A stretch of 64,000 nucleotides of DNA from positions 1 through 64,000 of the forward strand of contig NZ_SWFJ01000004.1 in NCBI RefSeq assembly GCF_005144795.1. Direction: 5' to 3'. Each line of letters starts with the position of its first letter. Within the stretch, counting starts at the first letter, position 1. Positions 8,266 to 18,242 of this stretch are shown here, piece by piece. The position numbers and the translations under genes were made by a program. Origin of the DNA: Streptococcus mitis (lineage in GTDB: Bacteria > Bacillota > Bacilli > Lactobacillales > Streptococcaceae). The notes beneath the pieces were generated by a model. That model was not told the origin of the DNA and ran no database searches. It worked only from the letters and a program-made list of their open reading frames with translations.

Positions 8266-10506
8266 CTATCGAACACTTTCGATTTTCCAACTATTCCACC
8301 CTTTAAAGCGTATAGCTCCTTGCTGGTCAGTTCGGTAAACTTTGCTATTGATAGTTTCCAGTCGTATCAACGTTTCCTGATGAGGGAGTTTCATTCGATT
8401 GTTCTTTCCAACTGAGATGAGAATCATCTCTGGTTTGAGTTTTTCTAGAAAGGTTGAACTTGATGATTTTTTAGAGCCATGTTGGCTAGCTTTCAAGACA
8501 TCCACCTTCAAGTCTGGATAGTGCTTCAGCATGTCCTTCTCTCCTTTCTCCTCCAAATTTCCTGTGAAAAGAAAGTTTTTATCCAAGAGTTTTCCATACA
8601 AAACCAGGGAATCTTCATGATCTCCATCTCCAATTTTCCTTGGAGATAGGACTTCTAATTGACTTCCAAAAATTAGCAAATTCTCTCCCATTGTCACACT
8701 ACGCACCTTTGTTTGAGTCGCCTGTAGTTCTGCCACAAATTCCTTCTGTTTCAGACTGCCTTTTGATACTAAAATCTCCCCTACATGAAAAGCCTTGGTC
8801 ACCTCCAACAAATCTCCAACATGCTCCTTATCTGTATTGGTCAAAATTAGCTGGTCAATCTTGGCTACTCCTCGACTTTTGAGATAGGGAATCAAGCTTT
8901 GCTGGGCATTGCTGGTCGTCGCCTTTTCTTGCCATTTTTCTATTTTCTTATCAGATTCTGCCTTGCCACCGACATCTATGAGAATGGTTTTACCAGTTAT
9001 ATCCCGTAGGAAAATACTTTCTCCTTGCCCAACATCCAGCATGGTGATTTCATTTTCCAGTGGATACTTGGTCAGGAAAAAGAGACCTGTAATCAATAAG
9101 CTCAATACTGTTAGCCTTTTAATGTTTTTTCTCCAATCATAGGCTAAAGCTAAGGAAATTAACAATAAGATTAAAAGCCATGCATTGGGTTGTCCAAAGA
9201 CCAGAGGTCTACTTGCCACCTGCGATACCAAGCGAATAATGCCCTCCAACCATTCAAAGATAAAATTCAGCTGAATGACTGGATAGAGAAAGGAAAGGGC
9301 AAATAAGATAGACAAGAGCGGTAAGAAGACCAAGTCAAATAGAAAAGAAAAGACAAAGGTCAAAAGGATGGACCAAGGTTGAAATTCTGCAAAATAGAAG
9401 GATAGAATGGGCAATATTCCCAAGGAGATGACTAGACTTTCTCTGGCAACAGCCTTGAGTCCCTCCCCTTCTTTACTGGTCATAGTCAAGATAAAAGCGT
9501 AGGCGCAGGATAAGACACCTCCTGCTGTCAAGAAAAAGTTGGGCATGATGATAAAGAGGACAAGAACCGTCAAGGCAAAATTATCCAAGCCCTTAACACC
9601 ATGTTGAGCCAGTAACTTTTGCAAGAGACTGCGAATGACCGAAGCTGAAAATCCTGTCAGACCTGCATAGATAAGGGAAAAGGGATAGGTCAGCCATTTC
9701 AACTTTTCTTTAGTCAAGCCTGATCGCAAGAGAAGTTTCTTAAATCCATCCATAAAAAAACCTACCTGCATCCCCGACAAGGCAAAGAGGTGGATAATTC
9801 CTAGACTGGAGTAAAGTTCATTCATCTCCTCAAAATCTGTGTCCAGATGTCCTAGCAAGAGCCCTGTCATGTAATTGCGCATAGGGTCTGGAAAGTGCAT
9901 CTTAATCCAAACCACAGCCTTTCGGCGTAAACTCGACAGATTTTCTCCTATATCCCAACTGCCAACCTTTTGAAGTGACTGGATTTTTTTGATATTGAGA
10001 GTCTGGTAAATTCCCTGAGTCTTCAGATAGGCTTGGTAGTCAAAGCCACCAAAATTCCTCTGCCCCTCCGGCTCCGAAAATTTTCCTTCTAATTCTATCT
10101 CATGAAGGTCTGTTAAGGCTTGAAAGGCTTCTTTCTCCTCCTCGGATTGGAGTTTATAATAGACTTGAAAAATGCCTCCATCAGACTTGCCACGAAAGGA
10201 TAAGCTATCACCATTAACCTTAATAGTATCAGGAAAAATCCGTACCCTTTCAACAGAATCCGCTAGGTTTTGACTCGCTCGACTCTGTTGCCAATTTTGA
10301 AACAGAAACCAGAAACCAAAGATTCCGCAAATCACTAAAACTTTTCTAGCAGATTTCCAAGGAAATTGAATAAAGAGACAAACTAGCAAAAAAACGAACC
10401 CCAACAAAGCAAGATAGGATGCTGAGAAAATGGCGTAGTAAAGCCAAAGTAACAGAAAACTCAGGTAAATTAGGGGAATGGGGAAATTCTTAATCCACTG
10501 TAACAT
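8266..10506 (-). CDS. comEC: Competence DNA channel protein ComEC
   Basis: A 746-residue polytopic membrane protein that carries single-stranded DNA across the membrane during transformation. Hydrophobic segments at the N-terminus are followed by an extracellular OB-like region (about 60-185) and the competence domain with the ALSGMQVGFF motif (about 240). More membrane segments follow, and a C-terminal metallo-beta-lactamase-like domain from about 490 carries TMLDVGQGESIFL and LTNTDKEHVGDL. It overlaps comEA by 17 bp. The intact frame suggests a functional uptake channel. Confidence 0.95.
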   Translation of the reverse strand: MLQWIKNFPIPLIYLSFLLLWLYYAIFSASYLALLGFVFLLVCLFIQFPWKSARKVLVICGIFGFWFLFQNWQQSRASQNLADSVERVRIFPDTIKVNGDSLSFRGKSDGGIFQVYYKLQSEEEKEAFQALTDLHEIELEGKFSEPEGQRNFGGFDYQAYLKTQGIYQTLNIKKIQSLQKVGSWDIGENLSSLRRKAVVWIKMHFPDPMRNYMTGLLLGHLDTDFEEMNELYSSLGIIHLFALSGMQVGFFMDGFKKLLLRSGLTKEKLKWLTYPFSLIYAGLTGFSASVIRSLLQKLLAQHGVKGLDNFALTVLVLFIIMPNFFLTAGGVLSCAYAFILTMTSKEGEGLKAVARESLVISLGILPILSFYFAEFQPWSILLTFVFSFLFDLVFLPLLSILFALSFLYPVIQLNFIFEWLEGIIRLVSQVASRPLVFGQPNAWLLILLLISLALAYDWRKNIKRLTVLSLLITGLFFLTKYPLENEITMLDVGQGESIFLRDITGKTILIDVGGKAESDKKIEKWQEKATTSNAQQSLIPYLKSRGVAKIDQLILTNTDKEHVGDLLEVTKAFHVGEILVSKGSLKQKEFVAELQATQTKVRSVTMGENLLIFGSQLEVLSPRKIGDGDHEDSLVLYGKLLDKNFLFTGNLEEKGEKDMLKHYPDLKVDVLKASQHGSKKSSSSTFLEKLKPEMILISVGKNNRMKLPHQETLIRLETINSKVYRTDQQGAIRFKGWNSWKIESVR

Positions 10507-11140
10507 AATCTTTTAGCTTTTCTATTGTCTTGGCACCAATGCCAGAGACTTTCTTGAGTTCATCGACCGACTTGAATTTCCCATTTGACTCACGATGGTC
10601 GATAATGTCCTGAGCTCGTTTTCCTCCCAGTCCCTTGACCTGCTTGAGTTCTTCCAGACTGGCTTTGTTGAGATTGACCTTCTTTTCTTTGCTTGTTGAA
10701 GAAGGCGCTCCAGAACCTGCCTGTTGACTAGCTGATTCTTCTCCCTTAGTTGGAACGTAAACCAGAGCCTCATCACTAACTTTCTGAGCTAGATTGAGCG
10801 ACTTGCTGTCTGCTTGCTCTGTCAAGCCACCAGCCTTCTGAACAGCATCATTGACCCGACTACCTACAGGCAAATCATAAATCCCTGGCGATTTGACAGC
10901 ACCCTTCACATCTACTGTGATTAGATCTTGTTCAACCAGTTCTTCCTTTTCTTCCTTGGTCACTTCCTTTTCGGCCGATGAATCCTTGGAAACAGCTGCA
11001 ATTTCAGCCTGCAAATTCGTTTCCTTGACAGGTGTTTGTGGAGCTGGCTTTAGCAGGAAAAATCCGCCTACAAGCAAGCCCAGACCAGTACAGATGACAA
11101 TGATTTTATACTCTTTAATTTTCTCGATAATTGCTTCCAT
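10490..11140 (-). CDS. comEA: Competence DNA receptor ComEA
   Basis: A 216-residue membrane-anchored DNA-binding protein that retains incoming double-stranded DNA and hands it to ComEC. It has a membrane anchor at about residues 12-31, an SLBB-type domain around 70-125 (DVKGAVKSPGIYDLP) and a C-terminal double helix-hairpin-helix (VNLNKASLEELKQVKGLGGK, then VSGIGAKTIEKL). The first gene of the late competence operon comEA-comEC, it sits behind a ComX box. Confidence 0.96.
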   Translation of the reverse strand: MEAIIEKIKEYKIIVICTGLGLLVGGFFLLKPAPQTPVKETNLQAEIAAVSKDSSAEKEVTKEEKEELVEQDLITVDVKGAVKSPGIYDLPVGSRVNDAVQKAGGLTEQADSKSLNLAQKVSDEALVYVPTKGEESASQQAGSGAPSSTSKEKKVNLNKASLEELKQVKGLGGKRAQDIIDHRESNGKFKSVDELKKVSGIGAKTIEKLKDYVTVD

Positions 11141-11159
11141 ATTTTCTCCTCTCTTAGAT

Positions 11160-11167
11160 TATTCGTA
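11160..11167 (-). promoter_or_regulatory. ComX (SigX) cin-box of comEA-comEC
   Basis: TACGAATA on the minus strand, 20 nt upstream of the comEA ATG. It matches exactly the pneumococcal combox recognised by the competence sigma factor ComX. Confidence 0.9.
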
Positions 11168-11206
11168 AGAGGAAGAAAAAACAGTTGAAAATTTCTTCTC
11201 AACTAC

Positions 11207-11776
11207 TTATTTATTTGCAAAATAGTCTTCCTTGGTCAAAACATAATGAACTCTTGTAACGATTCGGCCTTCTTCATGCTGGTCCATACAAGCATATGGT
11301 TCTGCATGTGAAAAACGCATGCCTGATTTCTCCATGACCTTTCCAGATGCAGGATTGTCCTTATCGTGAAGGGCGGTCAACTTGTTCATTCCAATCTTCT
11401 CAAAAGCCAGCGCAATCACGGCACGATTGGCTTCTGTCGTTAATCCTTGATTCCAATACTTTTTATTGATAATGTAGCCAATGGCCGCCTTCTTAAGAGC
11501 AGGAACAATCTTGTGCAAATCAATGGTTCCGATAAATTTGCCATTGCTTTTTAGTTCTATTCCCCAGCGTCCCAAGGGATTGGCCAAGTAGAACTGAGCA
11601 ATGTTATCCTTGGTTTCTTCCAAGCTTTGATTGGTTAGAAAAGTGTAACGAGTATTTTCTCTGTCCGAGGCATACTCAAACATTTCTTCCGCATCATCCA
11701 AGGTTACAGGTCTAAGCAATAAACGCTCTGTTTCCACTATTGGATACTGAGCTAGTTTTAAAAAGATTGATTCCAT
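11207..11776 (-). CDS. GNAT-family N-acetyltransferase (RimJ/RimL type)
   Basis: A 189-residue acetyltransferase with the family opening ETERLLLRPVTLDDAEEMFE, a central IGYIINKKYWNQGLTTEA acetyl-CoA loop and a C-terminal MEKSGMRF. It would use acetyl-CoA to modify an amino group on a protein or small molecule; the substrate cannot be told. The start was set at the ATG behind GGAGGAG, and an in-frame extension of 20 residues upstream is not supported. It is transcribed divergently from ald. Confidence 0.85.
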   Translation of the reverse strand: MESIFLKLAQYPIVETERLLLRPVTLDDAEEMFEYASDRENTRYTFLTNQSLEETKDNIAQFYLANPLGRWGIELKSNGKFIGTIDLHKIVPALKKAAIGYIINKKYWNQGLTTEANRAVIALAFEKIGMNKLTALHDKDNPASGKVMEKSGMRFSHAEPYACMDQHEEGRIVTRVHYVLTKEDYFANK

Positions 11777-11947
11777 ACTTCTCCTCCATTTAAAAATATT
11801 TTCTACCAGTCTAGCATAAAAAAGAAGTGATAACAAATTTTTCTTGCTTTTTAAAGCGGTTTCATATAGAATAAAATCATCACCTTATTTTATAGATAAT
11901 TGTGATAAATCATTTACAGCCCGTCAATAGAAAGGGAGTTTTTCTCT

Positions 11948-13060
11948 ATGTTAATCGGAATTCCAAAAGAAATTAAGAATAATGAAAACCGTGTCGCCGT
12001 CACACCTGCTGGTGTCCACAGCTTAGTCGGTCGTGGTCATCGCGTCCTTATCGAAACAAATGCTGGTCTCGGTTCTGGCTTTACTGATGCTGACTATCAA
12101 AAGCAAGGAGCTGAGATTGTCGCTACTGCTAGTGAATCTTGGGCTGCAGAGTTAGTCGTGAAAGTAAAAGAACCATTAGCTTCTGAATATGGGTACTTAC
12201 GTGACGACCTGCTTCTCTTTACCTACTTACACATGGCCGCTGCTCCTGAATTAGCAGATGCTATGCTAGCAGCAAAAACAACAGGGATTGCCTATGAAAC
12301 TGTTCGTGATTCCCAAGGTCAGTTACCACTCCTCGTACCTATGAGTGAGGTTGCAGGCCGTATGGCAGTCCAAATCGGTGCTCATTTCCTAACTAAGCAA
12401 GCAGGAGGTTCTGGCGTTCTACTGGGTGGTGTACCGGGTGTACCTAAAGGGAAAGTAACCATCATCGGTGGCGGTGTCGTAGGGACCCATGCCGCCCGCA
12501 TCGCTTTAGGATTGGGAGCGCAAGTGACCATCCTTGATATCAGTGCTAAACGTCTCTCCGTTTTAGAGGAGGTCTTTGGTCATCAAATTCAAACCCTTAT
12601 GTCCAATTCGCTCAACATCGAAGCCAGTGTGAGAGATGCGGATGTGGTGATCGGAGCGGTTCTCATCCCAGGTTCCAAAGCACCAAAATTGGTGACAGAT
12701 GAGATGGTCAAGCAAATGCGTCCAGGCTCTGTCATTGTGGACGTTGCCGTTGACCAAGGGGGCGTTATCGAGACAGCTGACCGTGTGACAACGCACGATG
12801 AACCTGTCTATGAAAAATACGGCGTTCTCCACTATGCCGTTGCCAACATCCCTGGTGCAGTTGCCCGTACTTCAACCATCGCCCTAACCAATGTCACTCT
12901 TCCTTATATCGAAGCTTTGGCTGGTAAAGGTTTTATACAAGCAATCTCTGAAGATGAGGGCTTGCGTCAAGGTGTGACCACTTATCAAGGTTACTTAACC
13001 AGTCTTCCAGTAGCCCAAGGTCTCGATAAAAAACATACTCCAATTGATGAACTAGTCTAA
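11948..13060 (+). CDS. ald: Alanine dehydrogenase
   Basis: A 370-residue enzyme that interconverts L-alanine and pyruvate plus ammonia with NAD(H). The substrate-binding His lies in [11 protein letters not shown] (about residue 96), and the Rossmann nucleotide site is [17 protein letters not shown] (about 170). The length is standard and the frame is intact. It stands alone on the plus strand between two minus-strand groups, with AAAGGGAG before the ATG. Confidence 0.96.
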   Translation: MLIGIPKEIKNNENRVAVTPAGVHSLVGRGHRVLIETNAGLGSGFTDADYQKQGAEIVATASESWAAELVVKVKEPLASEYGYLRDDLLLFTYLHMAAAPELADAMLAAKTTGIAYETVRDSQGQLPLLVPMSEVAGRMAVQIGAHFLTKQAGGSGVLLGGVPGVPKGKVTIIGGGVVGTHAARIALGLGAQVTILDISAKRLSVLEEVFGHQIQTLMSNSLNIEASVRDADVVIGAVLIPGSKAPKLVTDEMVKQMRPGSVIVDVAVDQGGVIETADRVTTHDEPVYEKYGVLHYAVANIPGAVARTSTIALTNVTLPYIEALAGKGFIQAISEDEGLRQGVTTYQGYLTSLPVAQGLDKKHTPIDELV

Positions 13061-13083
13061 AAAATATAATTATCAGATAAAAG

Positions 13084-13112
13084 AAAGAGCAATTCCACCT
13101 GAACTGCTCTTT
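13084..13112. terminator. Bidirectional terminator between ald and phoH
   Basis: AAAGAGCA and TGCTCTTT form a stem flanked by A and T runs on both sides. It lies between the convergent ends of ald (plus) and phoH (minus). Confidence 0.8.
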
Positions 13113-13116
13113 TTTG

Positions 13117-14112
13117 CTATTCTGTTTCTTCTTGGCTTTCTTCACGCTCTTCATTTTTAATTGGAGCTGGTTCATAAGCTCGGATAATCTGAGCGACAAC
13201 AGGATGGCGAACCACATCCTTAGCTGAAAAATGAACAAAGTCAATCTGATGGATGTTCTTGAGTTTTTCTTGAGCATCAATCAAACCGGACTTGACGTTA
13301 CGCGGAAGATCAATCTGACTGATATCTCCATTGACAATCATCTTAGAATTAAAACCTAAACGAGTCAAGAACATCTTCATCTGCATGATGGTCGTATTTT
13401 GCGCCTCATCGAGAATGACAAAGGCATCATCCAAGGTTCGTCCACGCATATAGGCAAGGGGCGCAATCTCGATAATTTCACGCTCCATGAGACGAGTCGT
13501 TTGGTCTTTGCCAAGAATCTGATACAAGGCATCATAAACAGGTCTAAGGTAAGGATCTACCTTCTCTTTAAGATCACCCGGAAGAAAACCTAGACTCTCT
13601 CCTGCTTCCACCGCTGGGCGTGTCAGGATAATTCGCTTGACCTGCCCACGTTTAAGAGCTGTCACCGCCAAGGTCACTGCAAGAAAGGTCTTCCCTGTAC
13701 CTGCTGGCCCAATTCCAAAGGTCACATCGTGCTGTTTGACACTATCCACATAAAGCTTTTGACCTAGAGTTTTGACACGAATAGGCTTCCCTGTATTGTC
13801 CTTGATAATTTCTTCTTCGTAAAGGGCGACAAATTTATCAATTTCATCGTTTTTGACCATGCTAATTGCAGTTACCACATCTGGCGTACCAACGGTCATC
13901 CCACGATTTACCAAGACCATCAAAGCCTGGATAACCTGACGGGCTTCCTCACAAGCAGACTCTTCTCCCAAAACCTGGACAATCTCCGTACGAGCATGAA
14001 TCACAACATCAAGCTCTTCTTCCATCAAACGGAGATGGCGTTCATTGGAACCAAAAAGATGAAACAGGTCATCTGGATGACTCAGTTGAATGTCTATTGA
14101 ATGTTCCTTCAA
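13117..14112 (-). CDS. phoH: PhoH-family ATPase
   Basis: A 331-residue P-loop protein linked to RNA metabolism and ribosome maturation in Firmicutes, usually near ybeY. The N-terminal part is a KH-like segment. The ATPase core has GPAGTGKTFLAV (Walker A, about residue 140), the LTRPAVEAGESLGFLPGD motif specific to PhoH, and FVILDEAQNTT (Walker B). The C-terminal tail is rich in Glu. It starts with TTG behind GAGAGG. Confidence 0.92.
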   Translation of the reverse strand: MKEHSIDIQLSHPDDLFHLFGSNERHLRLMEEELDVVIHARTEIVQVLGEESACEEARQVIQALMVLVNRGMTVGTPDVVTAISMVKNDEIDKFVALYEEEIIKDNTGKPIRVKTLGQKLYVDSVKQHDVTFGIGPAGTGKTFLAVTLAVTALKRGQVKRIILTRPAVEAGESLGFLPGDLKEKVDPYLRPVYDALYQILGKDQTTRLMEREIIEIAPLAYMRGRTLDDAFVILDEAQNTTIMQMKMFLTRLGFNSKMIVNGDISQIDLPRNVKSGLIDAQEKLKNIHQIDFVHFSAKDVVRHPVVAQIIRAYEPAPIKNEEREESQEETE

Positions 14113-14196
14113 ATAAAGAACCTCTCTAATCCTTTTATTTCTTTTTATTATAGCAAAGGGGTGGAGAAATTACTAGCCCAAACCCAATGAATCATG

Positions 14197-14412
14197 CTAG
14201 TGTTCTAAGTATTCTTGCCAGATAACGTCAAAGTCTCCTAGGTTAAAAGAGAAACTGGCATGTTCTTCCAGAAAGCGACTCACCTCATCAAAATCATCTG
14301 TGTGTTTTGGGAAGGTTGGCTCTTCAAAAGCGAGGTCTGCCAAGATAGCCTTGGGACTGTCACTTTTAGGATTGCGCTCGGTCATGAGCCAAGTGTAAAA
14401 TGATTTTCTCAT
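14197..14412 (-). CDS. YozE family protein (UPF0346)
   Basis: A 71-residue protein of the YozE SAM-like fold, recognised by the start [15 protein letters not shown] and the Asp/Glu-rich helical remainder. Its function is unknown. It follows cvfB by 8 nt and is probably co-transcribed with it. Confidence 0.88.
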   Translation of the reverse strand: MRKSFYTWLMTERNPKSDSPKAILADLAFEEPTFPKHTDDFDEVSRFLEEHASFSFNLGDFDVIWQEYLEH

Positions 14413-14420
14413 ATGTATCC

Positions 14421-15275
14421 CTAAATCAACTCTGTCCCAAACTGGTCTTGCTTGATTTTACCAGCCTTCATCAAGCCACCGAGTGCTTTCTTGAACTGAC
14501 CTTTAGAAATGCCAAAGGTTGCCTTGATAGCCTCAGGGGATGACTTATCATTCAAGGTCATGAAACCGCCATTGCTTTCCAAATAAGTCAAAATCATCTG
14601 AGCATCATTTTCCAACATCTCAAAAGAACGTGGTTTAAGGGAAAGGTTCAAGGTACGGTCCACTTCACGGAAACCAATAACGCGCGCATCTAATACTTGC
14701 CCCAAACGTGGCTCTGCGTAACGCTCGCTAGGATGGATAAAGCCAAGCATGTTATTTTCTGGCAGGTAAACAAAAGTTCCTGACAGCTTGAGACGGTATA
14801 CAATGGCTGGCCAATTTTGGTTCTGCATGTTGTTGTAGGCAGGTCGAGCCAGATGTTGAAAGTCTTCTTGATAGGCCAAGAGTCCCCAGATACGGTCTTT
14901 CTTGTCCACCTCAAGACGGATGTAGAGTTGGTCGCCCTTCTTAGGCCAGAGTTCCTTGAGCTCAGGGAGAATATCGAGTGACACAACGATTTCCTTGTCA
15001 GGAAGGCCTGTATCCACAAAGACACCCAAGTCTTTACGAACTTCCGTTACAGTTCCCCAACCAAATTGGTCCTGAGTTGCAGTCACTTCTAGAGTGGTCA
15101 AGCGGAGTTTTTGCTTCATATCCGTGTAGGCAAAACCTTTAACCGTATCCCCAACTGTATGTTGACCTTCTTCCTTGGCAATAGCATAGGTTTGACCATC
15201 CTTTTGCACAAAGTAAAAACGGTCGTTTTCATCGATGATCAGTCCAACGATAAAACTTGCAAGATTTGTATTCAT
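14421..15275 (-). CDS. cvfB: S1-type RNA-binding protein CvfB
   Basis: A 284-residue protein made of several S1/OB-like domains (for example [22 protein letters not shown]) and a C-terminal winged-helix segment ([25 protein letters not shown]). In staphylococci the family affects virulence gene expression through RNA binding. The start was placed at the ATG behind AGAAGGAA, 13 codons inside the longest frame. It lies downstream of frr behind a hairpin. Confidence 0.88.
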   Translation of the reverse strand: MNTNLASFIVGLIIDENDRFYFVQKDGQTYAIAKEEGQHTVGDTVKGFAYTDMKQKLRLTTLEVTATQDQFGWGTVTEVRKDLGVFVDTGLPDKEIVVSLDILPELKELWPKKGDQLYIRLEVDKKDRIWGLLAYQEDFQHLARPAYNNMQNQNWPAIVYRLKLSGTFVYLPENNMLGFIHPSERYAEPRLGQVLDARVIGFREVDRTLNLSLKPRSFEMLENDAQMILTYLESNGGFMTLNDKSSPEAIKATFGISKGQFKKALGGLMKAGKIKQDQFGTELI

Positions 15276-15290
15276 ATTTCCTTCTTTCGA

Positions 15291-15323
15291 ATAAAACTCA
15301 GCCAGCAATGCCAACTGAGTTTT
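15291..15323 (-). terminator. Hairpin between frr and cvfB
   Basis: AAAACTCAG / CTGAGTTTT stem with a short, mostly wobble-paired extension on the minus strand. The T tract is weak (TTTTATTC), so it may terminate transcription only partly before cvfB. Confidence 0.6.
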
Positions 15324-15334
15324 TCTGTTTATTT

Positions 15335-15892
15335 TTAGACTTCCAAAAGTTCTTTCTCTTTGTTGGCAGTCATGTCGTCGATGTGTTTGACAGCATCGTC
15401 TGTTACTTTTTGAATGTCTTTTTCAAGAGTCTTCAATTCGTCTTCAGTGATTTCTTTTGCTTTCTCTTGTTTCTTAGCTTCATCCATAGCGTCGCGACGG
15501 ATATTGCGGACAGCCACTTTAGCATTTTCGCCGACCTTCTTCACTTCTTTAGCAAGGTCACGACGAGTTTCTTCTGTAAGAGCTGGGATAACCAAACGAA
15601 TCACAGAACCATCGTTAGCTGGTGTGATACCAAGATCAGAAGCGTTCAAGGCACGTTCGATGTCTTTCAATGAAGACTTATCAAATGGTGTTACCAACAA
15701 AACACGCGCTTCTGGAATCGTAATTGAAGCGATTTGGTTAAGAGGAGTCTCTACTCCATAGTATTCTACATGTACACGGTCCAGCAAGCTCGCATTGGCA
15801 CGACCTGCACGGATACCACCAAATTCACGAGCAAGTGATTGGTGAGACTGGGTCATTCTCTCTTTAGCTTTTTCAATAATTGCGTTAGCCAT
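15335..15892 (-). CDS. frr: Ribosome recycling factor
   Basis: A 185-residue protein that with EF-G splits the post-termination ribosome. The family signatures [16 protein letters not shown] (about 25-40) and [11 protein letters not shown] (about 130) are present, and the length is exactly standard. It is 8 nt downstream of pyrH in the common pyrH-frr pair. Confidence 0.98.
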   Translation of the reverse strand: MANAIIEKAKERMTQSHQSLAREFGGIRAGRANASLLDRVHVEYYGVETPLNQIASITIPEARVLLVTPFDKSSLKDIERALNASDLGITPANDGSVIRLVIPALTEETRRDLAKEVKKVGENAKVAVRNIRRDAMDEAKKQEKAKEITEDELKTLEKDIQKVTDDAVKHIDDMTANKEKELLEV

Positions 15893-15900
15893 AATCTTTC

Positions 15901-16638
15901 TTATTCCTTTTCTTCGATATTATTTGAAACTGTTGTTCCGATATTTTCACCAAATACGACACGTTTGATGTTGCCTGGTTGGTTCATGTTGAAGACAACC
16001 AAGTCAATGTCGTTATCCATTGAGAGGGTTGAAGCTGTTGAGTCCATGATACGAAGACCTTTATTGATAACATCTCGGTGGGTCAATTCTTCAAATTTAA
16101 CAGCTGTCTTGTCCTTCTTAGGATCGGCATTGTAAACACCGTCGACACCATTTTTAGCCATAAGGATGGCATCCGCTTCGATTTCAGCCGCACGAAGGGC
16201 CGCTGTTGTATCTGTTGAGAAGTAAGGTGAACCAATTCCAGCACCAAAGATAACGATACGGCCTTTTTCAAGGTGACGAAGGGCACGTCCACGGACATAA
16301 GGTTCTGCCACTTGTTGCATAGCAATAGCTGTTTGCACACGTGTATCAACCCCAACTTGTTGCAATGAATCTGCCATCACAAGAGCATTCATAACAGTCC
16401 CAAGCATTCCTGTGTAATCTGCCTGAACGCGGTCCATACCTGCTTCTGCTGCAGGTTCACCACGCCAGAGATTTCCTCCACCAATAACAAGGGCAATTTC
16501 GATACCTAAGCTATGAACTTCTTGAATCTCTTTTGCGATTGTTTGAACTGTTTGGATATCAATCCCTACGCCACGTTCACCGGCAAGGGCTTCACCTGAT
16601 AACTTAATTAAAATACGTTTATACTTGGGATTCGCCAT
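15901..16638 (-). CDS. pyrH: Uridylate kinase
   Basis: A 245-residue hexameric amino-acid-kinase-fold enzyme that phosphorylates UMP to UDP. It shows [14 protein letters not shown] at the N-terminus, [10 protein letters not shown] and the C-terminal FNMNQPGNI. The ATG with GGAGAG upstream was chosen over an in-frame GTG two codons earlier. It is co-transcribed with frr. Confidence 0.97.
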   Translation of the reverse strand: MANPKYKRILIKLSGEALAGERGVGIDIQTVQTIAKEIQEVHSLGIEIALVIGGGNLWRGEPAAEAGMDRVQADYTGMLGTVMNALVMADSLQQVGVDTRVQTAIAMQQVAEPYVRGRALRHLEKGRIVIFGAGIGSPYFSTDTTAALRAAEIEADAILMAKNGVDGVYNADPKKDKTAVKFEELTHRDVINKGLRIMDSTASTLSMDNDIDLVVFNMNQPGNIKRVVFGENIGTTVSNNIEEKE

Positions 16639-16721
16639 TTTCACTCTCCTTTTTTTATCCTACCTATTTTATCACAATTTCTAAGATTTTTATAGTATCA
16701 TGAGCAATTCTTTCAAAAAAA

Positions 16722-18056
16722 TTAGACCGTTAAAAATTCCTCTAAGTCAGAAAGAGCACGCTCTGCAATTTTTTCATAACGAGCCTTCTTATCACGGATA
16801 CGCTCGCCTTCCAACTCCTTGATAATACCGAAATTGACATTCATTGGTTGGAAATGTTTGCTATCTGCATGAGTGATGTAATGAGCTAAGCTTCCAATCG
16901 CTGTCGTCTCTGGGAAAATAGCTTCACTTTCTCCCTTGAAAAGACGAGCCGCGTTAATTCCCGCAACTAATCCTGACGCTGCTGACTCTACATAGCCTTC
17001 CACACCCGTCATTTGACCAGCAAAGAAGAGATTTGGTTGTTTCTTAGAACGGTAAGTCTGTTCAAGAAGATTTGGTGAATCCATATAAGAATTGCGGTGC
17101 ATAACACCATAACGAACAAACTCCGCATTTTCAAGACCTGGAATCATTTGGAAGACACGCTTTTGTTCTCCCCATTTGAGGTGGGTCTGGAAACCGACGA
17201 TATTGTATAGGCTACCAGCCGCATTATCCTGACGCAGCTGAACCACCGCATAAGGTGTTTTGAATTCTCCATCACGAGGTCCTGTGTAGTCGTCTGGATA
17301 CTCAAGACCGACTGGTTTCATAGGACCATAAAGCATGGTTTTAATGCCTCGTTTTGCCATGACTTCGATTGGCATACAACCTTCAAAGTACTTTTCTTTC
17401 TCAAAAGAATTAAGCGGTGCTTCTTCCGCATTGACCAAGGCTTCATGGAAATCCATAAACTCTTGCTTGGTCATAGGCGCGTTGAGATAGGCTGCTTCTC
17501 CCTTATCATAACGAGACTTGAGATAGACCTTGCTCATATCGATAGTGTTGACATCGATAATAGGCGCTGCTGCATCGTAGAAATAGAAACCATCGCCGTC
17601 ATTGAGAGCATGAATCTTTTCAGCTAGGGTATCGCTGGTCAAAGGACCAGTCGCCACAACTGTAATAACATCTGTCGGCAATTCTGTAATTTCATCACGA
17701 ACCACTTCAATCAAAGGGTGGTTGGCAACTTTCTCAGTCACCATATGGGAGAATCCATCACGGTCCACCGCAAGGGCACCACCTGCAGGAACACGTGTAG
17801 CTTCAGCAGATTCCAAAATAACAGAACCCAAGCGACGCATTTCTTCCTTGAGAAGACCAACTGCATTTGTCAGAGCATCTCCACGAAGAGAATTGGAACA
17901 AACTAACTCTGCAAAATTGTCTGTTTTGTGTTGAGGTGTTGACTTGACACCACGCATTTCATAAAGTTTAACTGGAATACCACGTTCTGCAATTTGGTAG
18001 GCTGCTTCAGAACCTGCCAAACCAGCACCGATAACATTGATATAAGATTGAGACAC
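16722..18056 (-). CDS. trmFO: Folate-dependent tRNA U54 methyltransferase TrmFO
   Basis: A 444-residue flavoenzyme that methylates U54 in the tRNA T-loop using methylenetetrahydrofolate. The FAD site [19 protein letters not shown] is at the N-terminus and [15 protein letters not shown] follows. The C-terminal part has [18 protein letters not shown]. The start is GTG in front of [11 protein letters not shown], with AAAGAGG about 10 nt upstream, giving the usual length. A structured leader of roughly 150 nt precedes it. Confidence 0.95.
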   Translation of the reverse strand: MSQSYINVIGAGLAGSEAAYQIAERGIPVKLYEMRGVKSTPQHKTDNFAELVCSNSLRGDALTNAVGLLKEEMRRLGSVILESAEATRVPAGGALAVDRDGFSHMVTEKVANHPLIEVVRDEITELPTDVITVVATGPLTSDTLAEKIHALNDGDGFYFYDAAAPIIDVNTIDMSKVYLKSRYDKGEAAYLNAPMTKQEFMDFHEALVNAEEAPLNSFEKEKYFEGCMPIEVMAKRGIKTMLYGPMKPVGLEYPDDYTGPRDGEFKTPYAVVQLRQDNAAGSLYNIVGFQTHLKWGEQKRVFQMIPGLENAEFVRYGVMHRNSYMDSPNLLEQTYRSKKQPNLFFAGQMTGVEGYVESAASGLVAGINAARLFKGESEAIFPETTAIGSLAHYITHADSKHFQPMNVNFGIIKELEGERIRDKKARYEKIAERALSDLEEFLTV

Positions 18057-18067
18057 GACACTAATAC

Positions 18068-18181
18068 CTCTTTGGGAGTGTGAAGACAAGGTTCACATTG
18101 AAAAAGCCAATCAAACTTAAGAGTTTTCGAATTTCTTGGCTCAGGCTGAAAAAGTCCACAGGACTTTTTCACTCCCACAAA
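18068..18181 (-). promoter_or_regulatory. Structured 5' leader of trmFO
   Basis: The minus-strand RNA in front of trmFO can fold three ways. There is a perfect 10-bp hairpin, GAAAAAGUCC-UGU-GGACUUUUUC. A terminator-like AGCCAA / UUGGCU is followed by UUUUC. A long-range GUGGGAGUG / CACUCCCA pairing abuts the AAAGAGG ribosome site. Mutually exclusive pairings next to the translation start suggest regulation. No known riboswitch class was recognised. Confidence 0.5.
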
Positions 18182-18204
18182 TCTTTCTAATTTTTTCTTC
18201 TACT

Positions 18205-18210
18205 AGTATA
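18205..18210 (-). promoter_or_regulatory. Likely -10 box of trmFO
   Basis: TATACT on the minus strand, directly after the rsmI terminator T tract. The matching -35 (TTTGCC at 17 nt) is weak. It is the only plausible promoter between the rsmI terminator and trmFO. Confidence 0.5.
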
Positions 18211-18211
18211 A

Positions 18212-18240
18212 CAAAAAAAGGGAAGAAGGCAAACTTCCCT
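18212..18240 (-). terminator. Terminator of the tmk-holB-yabA-rsmI group
   Basis: GGGAAG / CTTCCC stem with an 8-nt loop followed by seven T on the minus strand, 3 nt after the rsmI stop codon. Confidence 0.85.
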
Positions 18241-18242
18241 GT

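Noticed and set aside
18148..18170. Stand-alone terminator upstream of trmFO
   Set aside because: The perfect hairpin is followed by AGCC on the minus strand rather than a T tract, so it is treated as part of the leader.
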